64,000 bases of DNA from Rhabditoides inermis (Eukaryota; Nematoda; Chromadorea; Rhabditida; Rhabditidae). The DNA is taken from contig CAWZYM010000020.1 in assembly GCA_963966185.1 (NCBI GenBank), forward strand, positions 92,501 to 156,500. The letters run 5' to 3'. Positions within the stretch are counted from its first letter, which is position 1, and every line of letters starts with the position of its first letter. Below, piece after piece: positions 56,801 to 64,000 of the stretch. A program made the position numbers and the translations under genes. The notes under the pieces are model-generated. The model was not told the origin of the DNA. It did not search any database and saw nothing but the letters and a program-made list of their open reading frames with translations.

Positions 56801-59800
56801 AGTATTTGTAAACGTTTTATGCATGCGCTTTTGTTGAATTGGGTCAAGACAAACTTAATATCTTTACGCAAGTACTTTTTAACAGATAATTTTAATTACA
56901 CTTCATTTTCAGGGCAAGTGCATAACGGAGCTGAGCGATGATCTGGTTGGAGAGAAGACGATGGGCATGGTCAAGTTTGTCACTCCCACCGGTGGACTGA
57001 TTGTACAGCTCTACAATGGAATCGCCGGTTTCGTTCAGCACACTGATGCCGCCAGAATCGGAAACCTCAAGTGAGTATTATAAGTTTCAACCTTAGATGT
57101 GTATTTCACCTATGATTTCAGGATCGGAGACGTTGTGGAAGTTAGTGTGAAGAATGTGGATATGGAGAAGGAGAGGATCCTTCTGGGTCTGGCCGATGGA
57201 GGAATGGCGGGCACTGGAAATGCGGTGGTGAAGCCGCAGCCTATCAAGTGGGCGGCGGCCGGAGGAAGGCTGTACGCGGGAGTGAGCGGCGAGTTGGAGG
57301 AGACGGCCATCGGTGGAAAGAAGAGGGAGTATGTGAACGTGACCATCGCTGCCTCCGGAAAGGAGAAGGAAGTGACTGCGCAGCTCTCCTCTGCCTGGTT
57401 CACCGATGCGCTTGACGGACCGCAGACTCTCAAGGGTGTTCTCGGCAAGGGACAGAAGCTCGAGAAGATTGCCCCTCTCGGTGCAGTCAACGCTATCAAC
57501 AGGGTGGGTGGCATATTCACATGTCGCATATGATCATGTGTATTGTGTATTTTTTTTATTTAGGTGACTGCGAAGCGTTTCGTGCGTGATTGGCTGGCGG
57601 CTGGGCAGCATGTGCCGAAGGAGATTGGGGAGCTGGCGCCCGGACAGCTCGTGTGCGGAGTGGTGAGTCAGCGGATCGCCGAGAAGAGCTACTTCGTCGA
57701 GCTGGTCGGAGGCAGCGGACTCGTCGGACGCGTCAACATCAACACTGTCAACGAGGGTGAGTCGGATTATACATTGCATTATACTACATTGATACATATA
57801 TCAATATGTGCAGGTACTGATGGTGAGCTGGCGATGCAGACCGGACAGACTGTTGTGGCAAAGGTGACCCAAGTGGACTCTGAGAAGAAGCAGTTCAGTC
57901 TGACTCTCAAGGTGAGTGAGATTGTTAACGTCATTTGAATGTTGTATTGAACCATTTTAGACGAACGAGTGTTTCCCGGAAGGAGTGGATGGTGTGTGGA
58001 TGGGAGAGGCGCTGGTGCGCTCGTGTGTGGAGGAGCAGCAGTGGCTGGCCGCCCATCGCCCCGCCGGAGTCATGCCCCTCCCCGGATCCACCGTCCAGCT
58101 CTCCGTCGTCCAGAAGTTTGACGACTCGCTCATTGTCGCTTTCGGAAAGAGTGGCAACGGAGTTGTCCGCGCTGGAAACTTCCCCGCTCAGATCAAGGTA
58201 AATATATAATTACTTTACATCTTTACCTAGAATCGTATGTTCAGGCTGGAGACAAGGTGGAGGGTACTCTGATTGACTACGTGTTCCCGCACTTTGACGC
58301 GGAGCTGGTGATCAGCAAGGCGGGCGCGGAGAAGAAGAAGGGCAAGAAGCTGGCGAAGCCGTGTGCCGTGTCGGCGGGCGCGCAGCTGGACGGCCGCGTC
58401 GTGCTCGTCAAGAGGGACTACGTGGCAGTGCTGGTCGCCGACCAGCTCTGCTTCGTTCCCTCCCGCTTCCATCCCAACGAGGTCGTCGGAAAGACTGGTG
58501 AGTCAGATCTAGAGCTAGGGGTGTGTTACCGAGTCTGTTGCAGGACGAGTCGCTCTCGGTGATACCGTGAAGGTGACGGCGAAGGAGCAGATCGGATCCG
58601 TGTGGATTGGACTGATTGATGGTGACGACAAGCTGGTGGAAACGATGAAGATGAAGGTTACCACCTCGAAGACCAAGCTCGAGCTCGTTCAGAAGGGCAT
58701 TCTGCGTGCCAGTGATGTCGGACTCAAAGTACGTTTTTAAACTGTAATTTCTGTTTTGATGCAAACCTATGTGTTTGCAGGTGAAGCCGTTCGAGGTGGT
58801 GTCTGCTGTGGTGCAGAAGGAGTGGCCGTTTGAGCTGAAGGGCGACTTTGGTCGTCAGTCGGTGCTGCTGTCTCTGCCCGGCGGTCTGCTCGGTCGCATG
58901 CACGTGTCCGAGCTGCCCAGCAGTGTGCTCGTGCCCGGCACGCGACCCCTCGACGTATTCCTCGCACGCAACAAGGGAAAGTCGGTGACGGTCAAGATCA
59001 TCAAGAGCTACTCGCCCGTCATTGACGGAGAGAAGACCAAGCTGCTCGACTGCACTATGAATGATACCAAGCTCAAGGAGACGAGGAAGAAGGGAAAGTA
59101 CATCAATTACACGGCCAAGTTCAACAAGGATGACGAAGTGGCCGTGTTCATCGGAGAGATGAAGGGCCTGAAGCTGAAGGTGGATGTGAACCCTGACGCA
59201 GAGGGCTTTGTGCCCCGTGAGCGGCTTGACGCGGCTCATCTGCTTAGCAACAAGACTGACGGCGCGTCTTCCCTCGTCGACGTCATCCCAGAGGCCGGCA
59301 CCATGTACATGGCCAAGGTGATGGGAGTGATCAACCAGAAGAACAAGATCAACCTCGACCTCTCGCTCAACAACGAGACCAAGCCTAAGGTGAGACTTGT
59401 TTGAATGGTCAGTGCAATGGGATGATTTTTGCAGAAGGTTTCGCCTGGTGACAAGCTGGTTGGACGTGTGATCGAGGTGAAGGGAGAGCCGGCCGAGGTG
59501 CGCCTGCAGCTGCAGAGCGGACACCGCGCAGTCATCCCGCCTACCGCACTCACCTCTCTATACACCAACCTCACCAACGTTCTCGCCAAGTTCCATCTCA
59601 ACGAGGTGAGAATCACGACCGGCGATGGAGTAGCATGATTGTCGTTTAGCTGTACCACGTCTACCTGATTGGTCAGCAGCCGGGAGGTGATCTGATGGTG
59701 GCGACCGAGGGCCGATACGAGTCTGCGCTGAAGGCCGGCACCAAGACACCCATGCTCACGACGTGCGAGCAAGTGAAGAAGGGACAGGAGGTGAAGGGAG

Positions 59801-61586
59801 TGGTGCTCAAGACGCTCGGCGAGGAGTCGCTCCTCGTTGAGCTCGGACCCGGACTGCGCGCCGCTGCCACTGCCAAGGGGTGAGTGGTGACTAGTGGCAG
59901 TATGGACTATAAGCTCACAGGTGTATATGACGTCTTTTCAGCCTGGCGACGCTTCCATCAGCGAACAGTGTGGTGAAGGTGCGTGTTCTGGAAGTGAACT
60001 CGGAGGCGGAAGATGAGAAGACGCGCATTGTGTGTGCCGTCACGTCTGTGATGATTGGAGACAAGGCCCCCGTGGCTGTGCAGGATGAGACGAACCCCCG
60101 CAAGCGAGAGAGGAAGGAGAGCGAGACGAAGGAGGCTGTCGCTACCAAGAAGACAAAGGAAGGCAAGAAGGTGCACGTCGAGAGCGAGAAGGAGGTCGTG
60201 CCTGTCGGAGAGAAGATCGAGGTGAGAAATTTATGTCATATTCGTAAATATCATTCGAATTTAGATCAGCGACCCTGGATTTGATTTCTCGAACAAGGGA
60301 TTCACTCCTGCCGAGCTGGCGTTGATTGGAAAGCTGGGAGAGGCAGAGGAGAAAAAGGAAGAGAGCGAAGACGAAGCGATGGAGCCTGTGGAGGAGGAGA
60401 AGAAGGAGCTGAAGAAGGAGCCGAAAAAGAATGCTGACAAGAAGGAGAAGAAGAAGCTTACCAAGGAAGAGTCGGATGTTGCTAAGGAGAAGGGTTTGTT
60501 GGCGAAGGAGGCGGCGCTGCTCGACACGGAGAGGGAGCCTGAGACGGATGATGACTTTGCCCGTCTTCTCAAGAGGGACCCTAACTCGGCCGATCTCTGG
60601 ATCAAGTGAGTGAACATCAGTCTTTTTCTCGTAGTACTATGATGTGGTTTGTTCCAGGTACATGACGATGTTCATTGCCCGTGAGGAGGTGGGCAAGGCT
60701 CGTGCGGCTGCCGAGAGGGCGCTCGTCTCGATCCACTACAGGGAGGAGGCCGAGCTGTTCAACGTCTGGACCGCCTACCTCAACATGGAGATGCAGTTTG
60801 GAGACGAGAGCAGTGTCAAGGTGAGGATATGAATACAGAATTGAATGGCATGGGATAGTAATGTGTTGTTTCAGGCGGTGTTCGAGCGTGCGTGCGGCAA
60901 CGCGGACTCGTTCAAGATGCACAAGCAGATGGCAGCCATCTACGCCAACGCCGACAAGAACGAGCAGGCGGACGCGGTGTTCGAGATGCTGGTGAAGAAG
61001 TTCCGCGCCAACTCGGACGAGGTGTGGACGCTGTACGGAGAGCACTTCATGGTCACCGAGAGGGCACAGCAGGCCAGGGACCTCATGCAGCGCGCACTCA
61101 CATCCGTGCCCAAGCAGAGACGTGAGTCGAGTCGAGTGGAAGGGGAAGGAGAATGAGATGTATGCATGTATGATGGTTGATATTGCAGATACCCAGCTCA
61201 TCTCTCGATTCGCGCAGCTTGAGATGAAGCACGGCGATGCGGAGAGGGCGAACACTCTGTTCGAGTCGCTGGTGGCGGCGTACCCGAAGAAGACGGACAT
61301 CTGGATGGTGTGGGCCGATCTGGCACTCAAGCACTCGGGCGCCGACAAGGCGAGGAGTGTGCTCGAGAGGGCCACTGGACTCCAGTTGTCGGTGCACAAG
61401 CTGCGGCCCTTCTTCAAGAAGTGGATGGAGCTGGAGGAGAAGCACGGAGACGACAAGAGCCAGGCAGCCGTGAGTAACATTCTGTTTCTTTCTCTCGGGC
61501 ATGTTAGTAATTTTGACGTCTCATTACAGGTACGGCAACGCGCGCAGACGCTCCTCAAGGATGCAGCTGATTCCCTCAAATTGTAA
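53869..61586 (+). CDS. rrp5: RRP5/PDCD11, rRNA processing protein with S1 and HAT repeats
   Basis: RRP5 is a nucleolar scaffold for cleavages A0-A3 that serves both ribosomal subunits. The start MGVIEEVDFPRGG matches the family's EESFPRGG. A Lys-rich segment (about 54080-54140) is followed by a long series of S1 RNA-binding repeats, each with a G-x-VxxI/V ... GFVHxSxL pattern, e.g. GLQSLKGFLPKTSFPEGL, YGMVKGFVHVSHVSDK and GGLLGRMHVSELPSSVL. A charged linker (60090-60530) with EKKELKKEPKKN leads to the C-terminal HAT/TPR-like repeats: DDFARLLKRDPNSADLWIK, ARAAAERALVSIHYREE, VFERACGNADSFKMHKQ, FAQLEMKHGDAERANTLFES and WMVWADLALKHSGADKARS, ending DAADSLKL. About 30 exons. One intron (56036-56912) holds a perfect inverted repeat. 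Confidence 0.95.
56063..56087. repeat. Short perfect hairpin in RRP5 intron
   Basis: AGAGAGGGCGC and its exact reverse complement around GCA (11-bp arms), just after the splice donor, followed by TTTT. May be the edge of an inserted repeat. Confidence 0.6.
56572..56890. mobile_element. Foldback element with perfect 105-bp arms in RRP5 intron
   Basis: Bases 56572-56676 and 56786-56890 are exact reverse complements over 105 bp, around a 109-base centre that includes a GA microsatellite. No coding capacity and no clear target duplication. The transcript would form a long hairpin close to the 3' splice site. Confidence 0.85.
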
Positions 61587-61937
61587 CAACGTTTTTGTTA
61601 TCTAGTTGTTATTAGTTTTGTTCTTTGTTGTGTTTGTTACTTGAAAGTTAATTGGCACATGTTGATATTATTCGTTATGATGTTTGATATTCTATTTGCC
61701 CGTTGTTTGCTGATTGTTGTGTAGTCTCAATTGTTGTTTTGATTTCAACTCTACCCCGTTATAAAGCGTTGTTTTGGCGATTGGCTTGCGTGTATTGATT
61801 GTTGTCCTTCTCTCAATTGGTGTTGTCCCGCCCTCTGGGGGAAAGCATGGGATGCACCCGCCTTTCAGCGGCTTATCTATTTTCGTTTCGCACTCATCTA
61901 GTGTTTTCGTAATAACGCGTGTTTGTTTCTAGATTGT
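61587..61937. other. Spacer between RRP5 and the DUSP22-like gene
   Basis: 351 bases on the same strand between a stop and the next start. No AATAAA was seen; TTTCTAG lies six bases before the next ATG, as for a trans-splice acceptor. Confidence 0.4.
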
Positions 61938-63204
61938 ATGGTAGTGGCGGGGGCAGGCGGGGATGTGTCTGCCGATCCCGCTGCCGAGAAGGCCATCGAC
62001 GGAGTGGCGACGTATAGGTGAGTAACCTAGATGCAATCAGTTGCACCTTGTATCACGCCCTCGTGTCTCAGAAGGCGTCTAGGCACGGAGATGTGCCGTA
62101 TCCTGCCGAACCTGTACCTGGGCAGCCTGCGGGACGCGAGCGACGCGGAGCAGATGGAGCGACACGGAATCAAGGTGGTGATCGCGGTGCACGACACGGC
62201 GGCGCCGCACCCGTGCGTTGAGAGACTGCGCGTGGTGCGACTGCCTCTCTCGGACACACCCGGCACCGACCTGGCCGCCCACTTCCCCCACACCAACGAG
62301 ATCATCCACGCCGCCCGCCTCAGGGGAGACGCCGTGCTTGTTCACTGTCTAGCAGGTGCGTATTGATTGGTAGTGATTTGGTGTAATGGTTGATTGAAGG
62401 TGTGTCTCGCTCGGCGTCTGTGGTGATTGCGTATCTGCTCACGGTCACCGAACTCGCCTATTTCAACGCGGTCGCGTATTGTGTGCAGGTGGGATACGTT
62501 ATGGATACGGTATGATGATGTGTGTTTATATTTCAGAAGCGACCCGTCGTCAATCCTAACTTTGGCTTCCGTATGCAGTTAAGTAAATACGCCGATACGG
62601 TATGCGACCTTGTTTCGCCAATGCGTGTACACGTTTTGTTTAGAAGCGTCAATCGGAGCTGAACCGGTTGATAGGCGTGTTCGGGAAGGAGGCTGTGCAG
62701 CGACAATGGGCACTGGACCAAGAGGAGGTGCGGCCGCACAGGGTGAGTGCTCACCCGCATCGTGGGTGGTCTGGCAAACGACGTGGGTGGTCCCGTGTAG
62801 TCTCCCCTATCGTGGTGGAGTGGTGGTAGAGAATGACTGTGTTGATTCAGCGCCCGAAAACCCCTCCGCACCGCGTGTTCAGGTTGGGTAGTGTTGTGGT
62901 TGCGTGGGTGGAGCTGGCTTGTGTAGATGTGCTGGTGAGCGATGCGTTGCCCCTCGAGCCTCTTGTCCTCGATGTCGTGTCGTGTCCAATTGGTATGTGA
63001 CTGGGTGGTTGTAGGTGGGTTGGCGGGGCGCAGTGAGGGCAGTGGCCGAGAGATCGCGGGAACGATGCGACGTGCTGTAGGTATGAGCGTGGACTGCTTG
63101 CTATTCTTGGCTTTTATCAGTTGCGTGTGTTTTGACATGTTTTGTTCAGGTCTGCCGCCTCCCGTCCTGGATGTAACATTCCTGACGTTCGACGATCTCA
63201 CTAG
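61938..63204 (+). CDS. DUSP22/DUSP15-like dual-specificity phosphatase
   Basis: Small atypical dual-specificity phosphatases of this group regulate JNK and related kinases. Exon 1 is 61938-62017 and exon 2 62072-62355, with phase-consistent joining. Family blocks are MCRILPNLYLGSLRDASDAE, HGIKVVIAVHDTAAPHP, VRLPLSDTPGTDLAAHFP, and the active site VLVHCLAGVSRSASVVIAYL (H-C-x5-R-S complete, nucleophile Cys split from GVSRS by an intron). The general acid Asp is in LSDTPG. After it come NPNFGFRMQLSKYADT and KRQSELNRLIGVFGKEAV. The C-terminal exons are uncertain: depending on splicing the chain ends near 63171, 63204 or 63211. An N-terminal myristoylation MGN start, found in vertebrate DUSP22, is not present here. 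Confidence 0.88.
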
Positions 63205-63429
63205 TGACTAGTTTTGTATGTTGTTCGATTTTATTTATTGACTCCTCGATACTCATAGTTGCAATTGCCGTTTCAAAGAAGTTTTACCTTGTTATCTGTA
63301 TCATTTGTACATAAAGCGTTTCGATTTTGTTTGCGCTGTGTGTGGTTTGATGGAAACCGTTTGCATCGTTTCAATATCTATGAGCTGGTGACGTAGTGTA
63401 GGTGGGAAGAAGTGATGAATGATTGCAGC

Positions 63430-64000
63430 ATGTCTGATTCGGACAGCAACGACGCTGCTATTGTGAACAAGAAAGCGATGGATCTGTGAGTGACTGTGGT
63501 TTGGCGTCGGTTGCTCAGTTCGGAATGATTGGTTCTAGTAAGAGGAAGCGTGCTTTTGTGGAGTCGAGTGATGAGGAAGAGGGAGAGAAGGAGGAGAAGC
63601 AGCCGACTGGAAAGAAGAGTAGAGTGGTGGACAGCGACGACTCGGAGGGAGACGCGGCTGATGGAGGAGCGGAGAAGGAGGAAGAGGATGATGACTTCCG
63701 TCTGGATATGGTAAAGAGAAGAGGTGAATATGGAGATGAGGAAAACGCTCATGTAGAACACGCCTGCCGAGGAGAAGGGCGAGAAGAAGGTGGCGGTGAA
63801 AGAGAAAGAGGACGAGAGCAGCGACGATGAGCCGCTCATCAAGAAGGGTGGGTTGTCGCTTCACCAAGTTGCGATGACAAGTTGCGATGAACTTTTAGTT
63901 TCTCCCGAGAAGAAGAAAGCTGTGACGACTCCGAAGAAGATGGAGAAGAAGGCTGTCGAGAAGGAGGAGAACAGCGACTCGGAGCAGGAGGAGGAGGAGG
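63430..64000 (+). CDS. N-terminus of a highly charged acidic/basic protein, runs off the right edge
   Basis: The ATG is one base behind TTGCAGC. Exons read MSDSDSNDAAIVNKKAMDLK, then RKRAFVESSDEEEGEKEEKQ, acidic stretches with SDDSEGD and EEEDDDFRLDM, then a segment with DESSDDEPLIKKVSPEKKK and TTPKKMEKK. Mixed SD/E-rich and KKPKK-like blocks are common in nuclear proteins such as topoisomerase I N-termini, histone chaperones and chromatin remodellers. No folded domain lies in the visible part, so no family can be named. It starts 226 bases after the DUSP22-like gene on the same strand and may be in the same operon. Confidence 0.55.

Overview
The window is nuclear DNA of an animal, almost certainly a free-living nematode. 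The signs are a nematode-specific MSP-domain (SSP-class) sperm protein gene, an nlp-15-type orcokinin-like neuropeptide gene, short protein-coding genes on both strands cut into many small GT-AG exons, and several start codons lying directly behind a 3' splice-site-like TTGCAG/TTTCAG, as expected of spliced-leader trans-splicing. The very high intron density and (GA)n/(CT)n-rich introns would suit a diplogastrid such as a Pristionchus relative, but that is inference. Gene models below were assembled by hand from conserved protein segments and splice sites, so outer limits are firmer than every internal exon.

Layout, left to right: the TTT-complex gene TELO2/clk-2 (minus, runs off the left edge); a 1.39-kb foldback transposon; AKAP17A (minus); a PNMT/NNMT-family methyltransferase (plus); a membrane-anchored F-box-like protein (plus); SNARE USE1 and proteasome subunit PSMA4 (minus); SRP19 (plus), whose 4.7-kb last intron holds a Penelope-like retroelement with GIY-YIG upstream of the reverse transcriptase (the permuted Naiad order) and a cluster of palindromic and tRNA-like repeats; the neuropeptide gene nlp-15, with about one exon per peptide, and the mitochondrial S4 protein MTRES1 (minus); the selenocysteine elongation factor EEFSEC (minus), with a sperm-protein gene nested antisense in one intron and a MITE and a GATTAATC array in another; INCENP (minus), head-to-head with an unrecognised small basic protein (plus); RPAP1 (plus); a SWAP-70/DEF6-like PH protein (minus); SLX4/him-18 (minus), head-to-head with RRP5/PDCD11 (plus); a DUSP22-like phosphatase (plus); and the first exons of a highly charged protein running off the right edge.

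Most genes are single-copy housekeeping genes: genome maintenance and mitosis (TELO2, SLX4, INCENP), RNA and ribosome work (AKAP17A, RRP5, RPAP1, SRP19), translation and mitochondria (EEFSEC, MTRES1), and traffic and turnover (USE1, PSMA4). Possible operon-like neighbours on one strand are EEFSEC-MTRES1, the unknown basic protein-RPAP1, PSMA4-USE1 and RRP5-DUSP-charged protein. The accessory material sits almost wholly in introns and intergenic spacers.
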